Origin: Olavius algarvensis Delta 4 endosymbiont
GTDB lineage: Bacteria > Desulfobacterota > Desulfobacteria > Desulfobacterales > CAJINA01
Assembly (NCBI GenBank): GCA_905176665.1
Contig: CAJINA010000094.1
Location: forward strand, 21,792 to 85,791
Length of the DNA: 64,000 bases
Direction: 5' to 3'
The translations under genes were made by a program, and so were the position numbers. This document shows positions 9,951 through 19,049 of this stretch, one piece after another. The stretch's first letter is position 1. Each line of letters starts with the position of its first letter. The notes beneath the pieces were generated by a model, which did no database searches, was not told the origin of the DNA, and worked only from the letters and a program-made list of their open reading frames with translations.

Positions 9951-10738
9951 ATAGCGTTGCCGATCTTTTCCAGTTGATCGATACGCTCAGGGGCGAAAAC
10001 GGCTGCCCCTGGGACCGCAAGCAGACCCCCGCCTCCATGGCCATCTACCTGGCTGAAGAAACCTTTGAACTCATTGAAGCAATCGAACACGGGGATACCG
10101 CTGCCGTACGTGAAGAGCTGGGCGATGTCCTTTTCCTGCTGCTGTTTATCCTGCGGATGTACAGCGACCAGGCGCATTTCGACTTGGCACAGGTATCCCG
10201 GCAGGTGATTACCAAAATGGTCAGGCGTCATCCCCATGTGTTCAGCGACAATCAGGCCGATACGCCCGGACAGGTCAAGCGTCAGTGGCAGGAAATCAAG
10301 CGGGCCGAAAAAGATCCCGGCCGGCGAGAATCCATCATGGACTCAGTCCCTTCCGGTTTGCCGGCCCTGCTCAGGGCTTACCGGGTTTCCGAGCGGGCCG
10401 CCCAGGCCGGCTTTGACTGGGAAACCCTATCCGGGGTTATGGAAAAATTCAGTGAAGAGTGGGCTGAATTCAATCGCGAACTGAACCGGCGCAAAACCGG
10501 AGACGGTTCCGAGGCAAATCTGGCCATGGAATTCGGTGACATGGTATTCACGCTCGCCAATGTGGCCCGTTTTGCCGGTTTCCACCCGGAGACAGCCCTG
10601 ACAGGGGCCGTGAATAAATTCGTGCAGCGTTTTAAGGCGATGGAATCCCAGTTGCTTTCCGAAGGATTGGAGGTCGGCGCGCTCACACCCGCTGAACTGG
10701 ATGCGTATTGGGAAGATGTGAAAAAACGGACCAAATAA
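9932..10738 (+). CDS. mazG: Nucleoside triphosphate pyrophosphohydrolase
   Basis: A 268-residue MazG with two all-alpha NTP-PPase repeats, the E. coli-like length. The first has GCPWDRKQTP, EETFELIEAI and EELGDVLFLLLF; the second has EEWAEFNREL and EFGDMVFTLANVARF, carrying the Mg-binding EExxE and ExxD residues. It clears aberrant or excess NTPs. The start is a TTG inside cvpA, implying translational coupling. A bidirectional terminator follows. Confidence 0.94.
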   Translation: MGKKKLNSVADLFQLIDTLRGENGCPWDRKQTPASMAIYLAEETFELIEAIEHGDTAAVREELGDVLFLLLFILRMYSDQAHFDLAQVSRQVITKMVRRHPHVFSDNQADTPGQVKRQWQEIKRAEKDPGRRESIMDSVPSGLPALLRAYRVSERAAQAGFDWETLSGVMEKFSEEWAEFNRELNRRKTGDGSEANLAMEFGDMVFTLANVARFAGFHPETALTGAVNKFVQRFKAMESQLLSEGLEVGALTPAELDAYWEDVKKRTK

Positions 10739-10783
10739 CCTCTGCAGCCAACGCCTGCCAGGAGCGCCGGCACCCTACCAAAT

Positions 10784-10815
10784 AAAAAAGGACTTTCAGG
10801 CGAAAGTCCCTTTAA
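10784..10815. terminator. Bidirectional terminator between mazG and the leftward small-gene pair
   Basis: A perfect 8-bp stem GGACTTTC / GAAAGTCC with a 4-base loop is preceded by A6 and followed by TTT. The A-tract becomes a T-tract on the minus strand, so it works best for the leftward gene at 10845. Confidence 0.8.
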
Positions 10816-10844
10816 AGCGTGATTTGGATGGAAGGGGTGGTTGA

Positions 10845-11126
10845 TCAGACCTCGTCGTAATGCACGGGCGGCATTTGGAGGATCAGATCACCATTTTCAT
10901 CGTACTTTTCAATAATGATGCGCTTGTCTTCCAGGTTGTATTTGGTTTCGGTCTCATCCTGTTTTTCGGCTGTTTTGGCTTTGACGGTCTCCTCTGATTT
11001 CTCCACCGGCCGATCAGCTATAACTTTCTGCGTTTCCTGCTGCACGGTTTCCTTGTGGCTGAAAGCCTGATTTTGGTCGGCGCGGGTAACCTGTTGTACC
11101 GTGGCCTCGCTGGCTAGTTCTATCAT
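10845..11126 (-). CDS. Small FlaG-like protein of unknown function
   Basis: A 93-residue polar protein. The first 60 residues are Glu/Lys/Gln-rich and probably disordered. The last 30 (KRIIIEKYDENGDLILQMPP) resemble the C-terminal strand pair of FlaG, where a self-description of the type V.D..G.V..Q.PP is seen. It lies 129 bp after the DVU0524-like gene in the same direction, which fits a flagellar role. The family call is tentative; no flagellar structural genes are in the window. Confidence 0.5.
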   Translation of the reverse strand: MIELASEATVQQVTRADQNQAFSHKETVQQETQKVIADRPVEKSEETVKAKTAEKQDETETKYNLEDKRIIIEKYDENGDLILQMPPVHYDEV

Positions 11127-11255
11127 TTAAATCCCTCCCTTCCCTGTGTGGCAAACCGTTACTTCGATCTGCCGGGCCATTCTGCCCGATGACAAGGTGA
11201 TTTCTAACCTTGTATCATCATGTCCGCCGGGTGTTCTGCCCGGAGACGGACCGGA

Positions 11256-11675
11256 TCACACCATATTTTTGTCCACCGCCTCCCGGGTTAGCGCCTCCAG
11301 GCGCTTCATCAATACGCTGGAGTCCTCTGCCGTTAGTTTATTGGTGGTCTTGTCGGAACCATCGTCAATGACATTGAACACGAATTCCACGGGATCCTGG
11401 TCTTTATATTTTTCTTCAGTACCCATTTCGTCTTTCAGTTGCTTGACGATTTCCCGGTCCATCTCATCCTGAGGACCAAAACGGGTGATGCGGTCTACAA
11501 TATTCGCTGCTACCTTATCGACAACCGCCTGGCGCTTACCGCCGACAGATATATCAATCCGGTCGACCGGTGATTTGGACCCGGCCGGCCGCTGCGCATT
11601 GGACACCCGGTTTTTTTCCAGGCGTTTGGTGTAGTCGGCCAGGACATTATGCATTTGGGAGCTGGATATATACAT
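11256..11675 (-). CDS. DVU0524-family FlgM-associated protein
   Basis: A 139-residue protein beginning MYISSSQMHNVLADYTKRLEK, which I recognise from the DVU0524-like proteins found beside flgM in sulfate reducers. The mid-part (RIDISVGGKRQAVVDKVAANIVDRI) looks helical and the C-terminus (SSVLMKRLEALTREAVDKNM) resembles a coiled anti-sigma-like helix. Here flgM itself is not adjacent; the FlaG-like gene follows. Regulation of motility is inference from the family's usual context. Confidence 0.6.
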   Translation of the reverse strand: MYISSSQMHNVLADYTKRLEKNRVSNAQRPAGSKSPVDRIDISVGGKRQAVVDKVAANIVDRITRFGPQDEMDREIVKQLKDEMGTEEKYKDQDPVEFVFNVIDDGSDKTTNKLTAEDSSVLMKRLEALTREAVDKNMV

Positions 11676-11859
11676 ATTCGCTCTTCTCCTGACTGGTTTA
11701 TCGTCGCACGGAAAAGATACTTTAGAAAAAAAAGTAAAAAACCGGGGAAATAAGGGGGGCGTTGTCTATAACATCTTGTAATTAAAGGTTGATAATAATT
11801 TAGTAAATGTTTTTGAACGGTACCCGAGATACCTTAAAAGGCTTAAGCCGGGAGAGGAA

Positions 11860-11982
11860 ATGCCACTAAAAAAAGTTCGGCCGGCGGCCGGAACGGCAAT
11901 TTCCGCCCAAAAGCCGGTCGGGGGCAAAAAAACTAGCCATGCAAAAAAACCGGCGCATCTGTCCAGCAAACGAGCGGTTTGA
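11860..11982 (+). CDS. Possible 40-residue highly basic peptide
   Basis: An ATG directly after GGGAGAGGAA opens a frame MPLKKVRPAAGTAIS..., rich in Lys, Ala, Pro and His with no acidic residue, resembling histone-H1-like tails. Its end overlaps a 9-bp perfect inverted repeat (CGGCGCATC / GATGCGCCG, 11952-11998). The rest of the 482-bp gap 11676-12157 holds repeat A copy 3. Coding status is uncertain. Confidence 0.35.
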   Translation: MPLKKVRPAAGTAISAQKPVGGKKTSHAKKPAHLSSKRAV

Positions 11983-12012
11983 TGCGGATGCGCCGACTGT
12001 ATCCGGCGGAAC

Positions 12013-12160
12013 CTTGAAGCTATCTAAGAAACGGATTTTGGTTCAATATCAAGGCGGACGTTATATTAGAACCGGAGGAATACTATAGTATTTCGAGGAT
12101 TTAAATTTTTCGCCCAACGCCGAGATTAAGTCCAAAGACTTTTTAAGATAGCTTCTATTA
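12013..12160. repeat. Dispersed palindromic repeat, family A copy 3 (inverted)
   Basis: Read on the minus strand it starts gctatcttaaaaagtcttt, then CTCGGCGTTGGGCG, CTCGAAATACTATAGTATTCC, gtccgccttgatattgaacc and ends cgtttcttagatagcttc. The ends form an inverted repeat (GAAGCTATCTTA / TAAGATAGCTTC). It directly abuts the 3' end of the Nudix gene. Confidence 0.7.
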
Positions 12161-12700
12161 CCGGCGGCCACCGGCAGGCGCCATGGGCGGCAGCCCGTAG
12201 TAGGTCGCAATGAAATGGCTGTGGCTGGTGAAGGCGATTTCGGGTAGATCCGGCTGTGAAAACCAGGCCGCCTCCGACGCATCATCACCGGGAAGCAGGG
12301 TGCCCGAAAACTCCCTTACCAGGTAGGCGATCATCAGGACCGTGTGGTACTGGGCATTGGGGGTTGACATCACACCCAGCAAGCGGTCGATACGGCCGGT
12401 CAGGCCGGTTTCTTCCAATAGTTCTCTGAGAGCGGCGTCTTCCGGTCCTTCCCCAAGTTCCATGAACCCGCCGGGCAGGCACCAGTGACCCTTGCGAGGC
12501 GCAACGTTGCGTTTCACCAGGGCGATCCGGTTCCGGCTGTCTACCACAACCAGGCAGGAAGCCGGGACCGGGTTTTCGTAAATGGCGCGGTTGCAGGTTT
12601 CGCAAAAGGGCCGCTTTTGGCCTTCCCACGCTTTAGAAACCAGTTGTCCTCCGCAATAGGCGCAGAAAGTCTTCGGTGGGTATATGGCCGGTTTTACCAT
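12158..12700 (-). CDS. Nudix hydrolase with N-terminal zinc ribbon
   Basis: A 180-residue protein. Residues 13-36 carry CAYCGGQ...CETC, a rubredoxin-like zinc ribbon as in NADH pyrophosphatase-type Nudix proteins. The Nudix box is GGFMELGEGPEDAALRELLEETG at about 77-99, intact. The substrate is not clear; NADH pyrophosphatase proper has a conserved SQPWPFPxS motif after the box that I do not see. It lies 7 bp after the aldolase gene in the same operon. Confidence 0.88.
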   Translation of the reverse strand: MVKPAIYPPKTFCAYCGGQLVSKAWEGQKRPFCETCNRAIYENPVPASCLVVVDSRNRIALVKRNVAPRKGHWCLPGGFMELGEGPEDAALRELLEETGLTGRIDRLLGVMSTPNAQYHTVLMIAYLVREFSGTLLPGDDASEAAWFSQPDLPEIAFTSHSHFIATYYGLPPMAPAGGRR

Positions 12701-12706
12701 GATTGA

Positions 12707-13999
12707 TCAGTCATCGAAATCGCCCTCGGGGCCTTTGTCCGACTCTATGGCGGCAGCCTTTGCGGAGATCTGCTCCGGGGTCCAATCAGCCGGATCCTCG
12801 ATTCGCCCGACCTTGGCACCCGGATCGTGTGAGCCGGTTTCCAGGATTTTCTCTATGGCGATTTGGGCAGTATCTTCGGCGTTGAACACCTTCGTGAGCA
12901 GGGTGTAGACAAAGTCTTCCACCCGCTTGGCCATCCGGGCTTTCACCTCGGCCGGCTGGCCCAAAAGGTGGTTTTCGAAAGGCAGGTTGAGTTTTTTGTA
13001 GTTTCCGCCCTTGATGCCGGCCTCATCGGCATAGGCGCGCATGCGGTCCCACATCTCTTCGGTTACACCGGCCTGCGGGACTTTGATAAAATCACCATTG
13101 GCGTCAAGAACGGCGTTGCCGTAGTCGTTGACTTCAAAACCCCAAGACAGCATCTGCAGGGCGGTGGCTACATTGGCCTTGGTTGTCCGGGTTTTGGCGG
13201 CAATGTCACGTAACCGGTCGGAGTTGTTGCCGGAGGTGCCGTGCTGGGCCCCGGAGATGCCATAGGGCGACAGCGCAGCATGTATTTGGGCGGTCAGGGG
13301 GACCTGGATGCCCTGTCCGCTGGCCTCGATACCGTGGGTGGTGCCGTTGTTCAGGGCAATCCAGTCGGGGAAGATGTCGTGCGCGTTCAATCCCTGGATG
13401 AGAAACAGGGCCTCTTCAACGGTGGACAATCCCAGTTTACCCTTGATTTCACCAATTTCGGTTTCAAGGCCGGCCCAGGAGGGAATCAACGGATTCAGTT
13501 CAAGATTGGCCAGCAGGTTCTGGTCGTCGGGCATATGCGAGGCATCAATGGCAATGGAGGTGATTCCGGCGTCGAACAGGGTGGGGATTTCAACTTTGGC
13601 CGGGGCAACGTCATCTTTGGATTTGATACCGTAGTGATCGGCGTGGATCGCGACCGGGACAGTGATCCCCATCTCGTTGCACAGGGCGTCCACCTGCCGG
13701 GCAATGTTCCAATAGTTGACGGCACAATAGGCATTGGCGCCGCCTTCGGAGCGTGCGATTTCGATGATCAGGCAGCTGTTGGCCCGTTGGGCGGCGGCCA
13801 GGGCTCCCCGGATGACGAAATAGCTGCGGCCGTTGGCTGCGATGGATATTGCGCCGCCTTTGGCCAGCATGGCACGATCGATATATTTACCGCTGACGAT
13901 GAGTGCTCGGGAATTCGGGAACAGCTTCACTATATTGGGGGGGCGGCCGATGGACAATGCTTTGTCAAAGCCATTGGAACCATTTGAAATAGTTGACAT
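12707..13999 (-). CDS. Class II fructose-bisphosphate aldolase
   Basis: A 430-residue protein from the ATG preceded by AAGGAGGAAA (a longer frame upstream lacks such a site). It has the class II zinc-site motif VAIHADHYG near residue 120, the GISGAQHGTSGNN motif with a second zinc His near 260, and a long C-terminal region. It interconverts fructose-1,6-bisphosphate with the two triose phosphates. It is longer than the E. coli enzyme (about 360) and fits a long bacterial subgroup. The last 30 residues are acidic. Confidence 0.88.
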   Translation of the reverse strand: MSTISNGSNGFDKALSIGRPPNIVKLFPNSRALIVSGKYIDRAMLAKGGAISIAANGRSYFVIRGALAAAQRANSCLIIEIARSEGGANAYCAVNYWNIARQVDALCNEMGITVPVAIHADHYGIKSKDDVAPAKVEIPTLFDAGITSIAIDASHMPDDQNLLANLELNPLIPSWAGLETEIGEIKGKLGLSTVEEALFLIQGLNAHDIFPDWIALNNGTTHGIEASGQGIQVPLTAQIHAALSPYGISGAQHGTSGNNSDRLRDIAAKTRTTKANVATALQMLSWGFEVNDYGNAVLDANGDFIKVPQAGVTEEMWDRMRAYADEAGIKGGNYKKLNLPFENHLLGQPAEVKARMAKRVEDFVYTLLTKVFNAEDTAQIAIEKILETGSHDPGAKVGRIEDPADWTPEQISAKAAAIESDKGPEGDFDD

Positions 14000-14189
14000 A
14001 TTTTCCTCCTTATAATTTTGATGATACTCGGAAGTGTGTATTCGAAATCGCCGGCCCGGGTATGGTTCCGGGTTGGTTTGCCCGGGGCCTATGCTTGAGG
14101 TCCGGGGAAACCAAGCATGCCGTTTAGTGTGTCCGGTCCAGCTATGCGTATAAATACTGAATATATACAGCCTTCCGGTATATGTAAAC

Positions 14190-14468
14190 CTAGTAGCCTG
14201 TGGATTTTCTGCGACTTGCGGGTGAGGTTGAAGACTTTTCGATGTCAATGATCTTACTACCCGGGTATTCCTTGGTCTCGTAGTTGGGGATCATCATTAG
14301 GCAGTGACTTGGCTGGCCGATTTGCGACACCGTGCAGTCAATGTTGTCGGCGGCCTCCTGGGCCGGCCGGGTGGAATCGGGCAACGCCTGCACGACAAAC
14401 GAAAAGCCCCGGGCGCTTATAAATTCCAGTAAGTGCCAGACACTTTTATTCAGATCGGCCCCCTTCAC
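14190..14468 (-). pseudogene. YbaK/EbsC N-terminal fragment
   Basis: The first 55 residues match the N-terminus of YbaK-type aminoacyl-tRNA deacylases (LPDSTRPAQEAADNIDCTVSQIG). After that the expected AKSLxF motif is lost: a GCCA-GCCA duplication shifts the frame exactly there, and beyond it no YbaK sequence continues in any frame. The remaining 35 residues have no family character. It overlaps the ACT gene by 4 bp (ATGA). I read it as a decayed gene, though a short expressed peptide is possible. Confidence 0.5.
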
Positions 14469-14860
14469 TGTTCTCCAAATGTATGTCCGGCTGCCTGCAA
14501 GACCTGGCGGGCCAGCAGTAGTTTTTCCGTTTTTACGAGTATATAATCCGTATCGAAAGTTGATACCGCAAAGATACTGACCTTTGCCTCGGCCAGAGGT
14601 GTCGCCATCGCAGCCAGAACGCCGGTTAAGTCAAACTCCAGGGGGCCGACAACCTTGATGCAGGACCAACCGGTCTCCGCCTTTCCGGAATCCAGCTTTA
14701 TGCTGTCATCACAGACGATGGATAACTCTGCGTCCGACCGGCTGATGTTGTAAAACGCGCCGGCCAAGACCGCGGGCGGTATCTCGCTGTCGGCGGCAAA
14801 ACGGTGCACCGTGAAAGAGCCGTCGAGGATATTTAAGTTTAACTTTGGATTTGGTACCAT
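14465..14860 (-). CDS. ACT-domain protein (CASTOR-like ACT pair)
   Basis: A 131-residue protein with two tandem ACT-like halves: LNLNILDGSFTVHRFAADSEIP and a second with GPLEFDLTGVLAAMATPLAEAKVSIFAVSTFDTDYILV, the classical signature of this small ACT family. These proteins are thought to bind amino acids, but no enzymatic domain is attached. It sits just upstream of the YbaK fragment, a pairing seen in other bacteria. Confidence 0.8.
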   Translation of the reverse strand: MVPNPKLNLNILDGSFTVHRFAADSEIPPAVLAGAFYNISRSDAELSIVCDDSIKLDSGKAETGWSCIKVVGPLEFDLTGVLAAMATPLAEAKVSIFAVSTFDTDYILVKTEKLLLARQVLQAAGHTFGEQ

Positions 14861-14866
14861 CGGTTT

Positions 14867-15226
14867 TTATGCGGGCTGATCGGACCAGACTGCAAATTCA
14901 TTCCCACTTGGCTCGGTGAAATGAAAGCGACGCCCACCGGGAAATGCGAAAATGGGTTTGACGATCTGGCCGCCGGCTTTTTCGATTTTCTCCAGAGTAC
15001 CTTCCAGGTCATGGCTGTAGAAGATAATCAGGGCCGCGCCCTGGGCAGTCGTTGAATGCTGTTTGGATTTGAAGAAGCCGCCGTCGAGGCCCTGGTTCGC
15101 AAAGGCGGTGTAATCGGGGCCGAAATCTTCGAATGTCCAGTCAAAGACCTGGGTAAAGAATCGTTTGGTAGTCGGAATGTCCCTAGCCGGCAGTTCGATA
15201 TAATTGATTTTTTCATGTTCTTTCAT
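14867..15226 (-). CDS. VOC (glyoxalase/bleomycin resistance) family protein
   Basis: A 119-residue single-domain VOC protein: KINYIELPARDIPTTKRFFTQVFDWTFEDFG at the start, a central GGFFKSKQ, and FPGGRRFHFTEPSGNEFAVWSD at the end, carrying the C-terminal metal Glu. The two beta-alpha-beta-beta-beta modules are complete. The substrate cannot be told. It is 6 bp upstream of the ACT gene, so they are probably co-transcribed. Confidence 0.85.
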   Translation of the reverse strand: MKEHEKINYIELPARDIPTTKRFFTQVFDWTFEDFGPDYTAFANQGLDGGFFKSKQHSTTAQGAALIIFYSHDLEGTLEKIEKAGGQIVKPIFAFPGGRRFHFTEPSGNEFAVWSDQPA

Positions 15227-15298
15227 ATTTACCTGCCTGAACGATACATGCTTTTTTGCTCACTTAGGATGCTCTATCGTAAATCGTGACGCCCCCTG

Positions 15299-15634
15299 TC
15301 AAAGCTCGGGATCGGAAAAGTGAGAAACGTGCCTTAGCTTGAAATTGGAATCCAGATCGTAAGGTATGGCTTTCAGCATAAATTGCAATTCGCAGCCATA
15401 ACGTTCGAAGGCGAGTTCACCATTACAGTGGGTGTGGTAGACCAACTCGAAGCCGTCCGGGGTTTTAAAAGCCGCCCCTTTTTTAATCCATTCGCCGCCG
15501 GGGTGGCTGACATAGGCGACCACCAGGGTACCACCGCCCGCCAGGGGCGTTACCCGCAGTGGACGTTCATCAACATCCAGGTAGTCTTCATTGCCCCGGA
15601 CGAATTCTATAGCCAAAGGGGAGGCGTCTTCCAT
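15299..15634 (-). CDS. Protein of unknown function
   Basis: A 111-residue soluble protein that I do not recognise. It has conserved-looking aromatic and glycine positions (YVSHPGGEWIKKGAAF, YHTHCNGELAFERYGCELQFMLKAIPYD) and no signal peptide or membrane segment. It lies 13 bp after the DUF488 gene in the same direction and may be co-transcribed with it. Confidence 0.65.
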   Translation of the reverse strand: MEDASPLAIEFVRGNEDYLDVDERPLRVTPLAGGGTLVVAYVSHPGGEWIKKGAAFKTPDGFELVYHTHCNGELAFERYGCELQFMLKAIPYDLDSNFKLRHVSHFSDPEL

Positions 15635-15647
15635 AAATCCTCAGAAC

Positions 15648-16034
15648 CTACTTGAACCGGGCGCTGCGCACCGCCAGCAACTCCCGCAGGATGGATCGGT
15701 GGCAGCGGGCCTCGTTTTCACAATAGCAACCCACCGATATGTTTGCGCCGTGGGATAAGGCCGCCAGCAGGTCGAGCAGGCGGCTTTTTTCAGGCTTTTT
15801 CATTTCGGCCCTGTACTTGCGATCAAAGACGGTCCACGCTTTATCGGTTTTGACTGCCTGTCCCAATTTCATCAGTTCCGGCGTCGGGGCGACATCGGGC
15901 AGCCAGACATCATACCAGTTTTGCGATGCAAATTCGCTTTTCGGCACACCTCGGGGCGGACGCCGGACGGTCCCTATGCGCAGGCCTTCGTCTTTGCTGC
16001 GTTTCGTACCAAGCCGGACAATGCGGATTGCCAT
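15648..16034 (-). CDS. DUF488 family protein
   Basis: A 128-residue protein from the ATG of MAIRIVRLGTKRS, which is preceded by GGAGG at 7 bp; a frame six codons longer lacks a site. The LLAALSHGANISVGCYCENEARCHRSIL segment with its CYC...CHR cysteines and histidine is the hallmark of DUF488. The function is not established; a nucleic-acid or redox role has been suggested for relatives. It is downstream of the RidA gene. Confidence 0.85.
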   Translation of the reverse strand: MAIRIVRLGTKRSKDEGLRIGTVRRPPRGVPKSEFASQNWYDVWLPDVAPTPELMKLGQAVKTDKAWTVFDRKYRAEMKKPEKSRLLDLLAALSHGANISVGCYCENEARCHRSILRELLAVRSARFK

Positions 16035-16062
16035 GGATATCCTCCAGTACACAACTTGCGGC

Positions 16063-16452
16063 CTAATCCGTGTGGCCGATTTGGGCGGTAACTTCTATCT
16101 CGAGTTTCATCTGGTCATCGAGCAGACCCGCGATCATGATGGTTGCCGCCGGAAGGACCCGGCCCAGATACTTCTTGAAGACGGGCCAGCAGGGCTCAAA
16201 ATCAGATCTATCCGGAAATATATACCGCACACGCACGATTCGGTCCAGGCTGCTGCCGGCTTCCGCCAGTGCTTGGGCTATGTTTTTGAAGCACTGGTCG
16301 GCCTGTTCAACGACATTCTCGGATATGGTCATTGACCCGTAATCGTAGCCGGTTGTGCCGGAAACAAATATCCAACCACCTTCAACGACTGCTCGGGAGT
16401 AGCTAATTTTCGATTCGAATTCAGATCCGCTGGAGATACGTTTGTGATGCAT
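16063..16452 (-). CDS. RidA/YjgF family protein
   Basis: A 129-residue protein with the YjgF signature: VVEGGWIFVSGTTGYDYGSMTI, EQADQCFKNIAQALAEAGSSLDRIVRVRYIFPD and PAATIMIAGLLDDQMKLEIEVTAQI. The substrate-binding Arg of true RidA would align with the C-terminal region (PAATIM), where the canonical RxxxxV is PAATIMIAG, so the usual imine-deaminase Arg appears replaced. The function may therefore differ. It is the first gene of the leftward run. Confidence 0.8.
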   Translation of the reverse strand: MHHKRISSGSEFESKISYSRAVVEGGWIFVSGTTGYDYGSMTISENVVEQADQCFKNIAQALAEAGSSLDRIVRVRYIFPDRSDFEPCWPVFKKYLGRVLPAATIMIAGLLDDQMKLEIEVTAQIGHTD

Positions 16453-17032
16453 AATGGCCTCAAATTTTTAATATTATCATATCATTAGGCATATTTATGG
16501 ATTGGCCGGATGTCAATATAGGTTAGCGGCCTTGGTTGCACTCACCCTTTTATGCCTGGCTGATACTGAGTGTTTTTACGTCGTGCGGTCCATACTAATC
16601 GAAGTCGGACTAAAATTCTACCACCACCTTGGGCAACGCTTTCCGGTACCGGGTAACCCTATATTTTGATCGTAAGCGCCATGCCGTTATTTAGTTAAAT
16701 AATTTCAGGTTATTATGAAAGGGTAGTGCTGTGGATGCACAGGCCACTGCGCATTGTGCACGAATTTTTGTGCAATGGTTTGTATATCTCCTTTAGTCCG
16801 TCCGCTTGTCGCCGAAAGTTATCGTGAAGATCGGCAGAGGTTTCAGGTGCGGCCATCACTAGATACGCGAGCCTTCCGGGACAAGCCCGGCCTGGCGTCG
16901 GTGACAGGCCGACACCTTTGCAGGTCCGCCAGTCGCTTCGGGTCATGGGGTTGAAGAATATTGTTGAATATCGGTAAGGTATTGTATAGAACCCTAACTC
17001 ACACATTTAACCTGATCGGATAGCATTGAATC
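16453..17032. other. 580-bp intergenic region between divergent RidA and LpoA-like genes
   Basis: I see no gene here. A possible sigma70 promoter for the rightward lipoprotein is TTGTTG (16961) - 18 bp - TATAGA (16985). The part near 16850-16930 is GC-rich with short inverted repeats. Reading frames across it have no family character. Confidence 0.4.
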
Positions 17033-19039
17033 ATGAAACTGCGTACCATCGTTCCCGTGCTGCTGCTGCTCGCCCTGGGGCCGGCCTGTGCACCCAAAAA
17101 GATTGATGTGGGCACCGCCCCGGAAAGACCGGCTGTGGCTGTGACCGTACCGGAAAAAGCGTTTGCCCGCGCCGAACAGCTCTATGCGGACAAAGCCTAC
17201 TCAGCGGCCGCGGCCGGCTATCTTGACTTTGCCAGCACCTACCCGGGGCATGCCCGGGCGGTTGAGGCTTTGATGAAAGCGGGCAGTGCCTACTTTACGC
17301 TGGGTGATTACGAGGGGGCTCGCCGGACTTTTCGACAGATCGAAACGGATTATCCCGACACCGCGGCAGCCATTGCCGCCCGGGTTGAGACCGTGTTGAC
17401 CTATTATTATGAAGGCCAATTTGAAGAATTGCTGCTGCAGGCGGGCGCGATTCTCAACGCCGATGTGCCCCTGCCCCAACAGTTGAAACTCTATGCGATT
17501 CTGGGGGATGCCTACATGGCCCTCGATGCCCCGGTAGATGCGGCCTATGCCTACGCCCGGGCTTACGAAATCGCCCAGGATGAAACCGGAGACGAACTGT
17601 ACGAAAGGATAAAATCCGCTCTGCGGCTGATGGAGCGACCCCAGGTAGATACCTTGGCGGACCGCCTGGAGAATCCCGAACTGCAGCAGATGGTGGTCGA
17701 ACTGGCTGATGCGTTGATCTACAAACGCTTTACCGTGGGCTGTCTGCTGCCGCTCAGCGGACGCTATGCCGTATACGGGCAGCGAGCCCTCAACGGGATT
17801 CAACTGGCGCTCAACAAGTCGAGTGCGGCCCGCACCAACCCCCACCTTGAGATCATTATCAAGGATACCCGCTCAGGCCCGGTGGCGGCGGTCCGGGCCG
17901 TGGGTGAACTATACGACAGCGGGGTGGCTGCGATCATCGGGCCCATCGTAACCGCCGAATCGGCTGCCCGTGTCGCCCAGGAGCGGCATCTGCCCATTGT
18001 CACCTTCACCCAGAAGGAACATATCACCGATATTGGGGACTTTGTATTTCGGAACTTCTTCACGCCCGGTATGCAGGTAAGGGCGATCGTCGATCATGCG
18101 GTGACCAATCTCAAGGCCCGCCGGTTTGCAATTCTATATCCCGATGAAAAATACGGCCGCACCTTCATGAACCTATTTTGGGATGAAGTGATTCGCCAGA
18201 ATGGTCAGGTTGTGGCGGTCGAGTCCTACGACGTGAAGACAGTTGATTTTGCAGAACCCATCAAAAAACTGGTGGGGCGACATTATCGCATCCCGGCGGA
18301 TATTCAGGCGCGGGCCGAGCGCATCTGGCCACCTTTCAACAAGACCCGGGAGGGTGGGTGCCAGGGGTTGGAGAAAATGCCGGGCCTCATGTATCCCCTG
18401 CCGGCCGAGCTGGCCTGCTGGAAGAACTCTGCGGCCGAAGAGACGCCAGACTGCATCCCCGAGGCCGCTCCGGAATCAAAAGAGGCCGCTGAACCTAAAT
18501 CCATCGTAGATTTTGACGCGGTCTTTATCCCGGACGCGCCCAACAAAGCCGGCCTCATTCTGCCGCAGCTCGCTTTCTATGATGTCAGCGAGGTGACCTT
18601 GATGGGAACCAACCTGTGGAGTTCCAAGACGTTGATTGAAATGAGCCGTGACCATGCCAATGGCGCGATCTTGCCGAACGGTTTCTATGCCGGCAGCACA
18701 AAGCCGCCCACCCGTCAATTCGTGGCTGCTTACCAGGCAGCGTTTACGGATCCACCGGAATACATTGAGGCCGTCGGCTATGATACGGCCCGACTGCTGC
18801 TTGACTTGATCGGCCGGCCGGATGTGCGCTCGCGCACCGAGCTCCGGGATGAATTGTTACGCGTGGCTGATTTTCAGGGCGCGACCGGCGCGACCGCCTT
18901 TGATTACAACGGAGATGTGCACAAACCGCTTTTTCTGATCAAGGTCAAGGGCAGCCGATTCATTGAAATCGAATCGGAGGTTGAACAATCGAAAGCGCTG
19001 CCGGAGATGACCGAACCGGAGATACCGGTCGCAGATTAG
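17033..19039 (+). CDS. LpoA-like lipoprotein (TPR plus periplasmic-binding-protein domain)
   Basis: A 668-residue exported protein. The signal peptide MKLRTIVPVLLLLALGPAC ends in a plausible lipobox Cys. Residues about 45-210 form TPR-like helices (YSAAAAGYLDFASTYPGHARAVEALMKAG). Residues about 235-640 are a type I periplasmic binding fold (VGCLLPLSGRYAVYGQRALNGIQLAL, AIIGPIVTAESAA), as in LpoA, the activator of penicillin-binding protein 1A. The insertion at about 430-500 is Pro/Glu rich. It is followed 10 bp later by waaA, so both serve the envelope. Confidence 0.85.
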   Translation: MKLRTIVPVLLLLALGPACAPKKIDVGTAPERPAVAVTVPEKAFARAEQLYADKAYSAAAAGYLDFASTYPGHARAVEALMKAGSAYFTLGDYEGARRTFRQIETDYPDTAAAIAARVETVLTYYYEGQFEELLLQAGAILNADVPLPQQLKLYAILGDAYMALDAPVDAAYAYARAYEIAQDETGDELYERIKSALRLMERPQVDTLADRLENPELQQMVVELADALIYKRFTVGCLLPLSGRYAVYGQRALNGIQLALNKSSAARTNPHLEIIIKDTRSGPVAAVRAVGELYDSGVAAIIGPIVTAESAARVAQERHLPIVTFTQKEHITDIGDFVFRNFFTPGMQVRAIVDHAVTNLKARRFAILYPDEKYGRTFMNLFWDEVIRQNGQVVAVESYDVKTVDFAEPIKKLVGRHYRIPADIQARAERIWPPFNKTREGGCQGLEKMPGLMYPLPAELACWKNSAAEETPDCIPEAAPESKEAAEPKSIVDFDAVFIPDAPNKAGLILPQLAFYDVSEVTLMGTNLWSSKTLIEMSRDHANGAILPNGFYAGSTKPPTRQFVAAYQAAFTDPPEYIEAVGYDTARLLLDLIGRPDVRSRTELRDELLRVADFQGATGATAFDYNGDVHKPLFLIKVKGSRFIEIESEVEQSKALPEMTEPEIPVAD

Positions 19040-19049
19040 CTGCTATACG

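Noticed and set aside
14000..14189. Riboswitch upstream of the class II aldolase gene
   Set aside because: Some short complementary segments exist, but no recognisable riboswitch core could be identified.
16713..17006. Leftward 97-codon frame in the 16.5-17.0 kb gap
   Set aside because: No start signal and no family character; it crosses the likely promoter of the lipoprotein gene.
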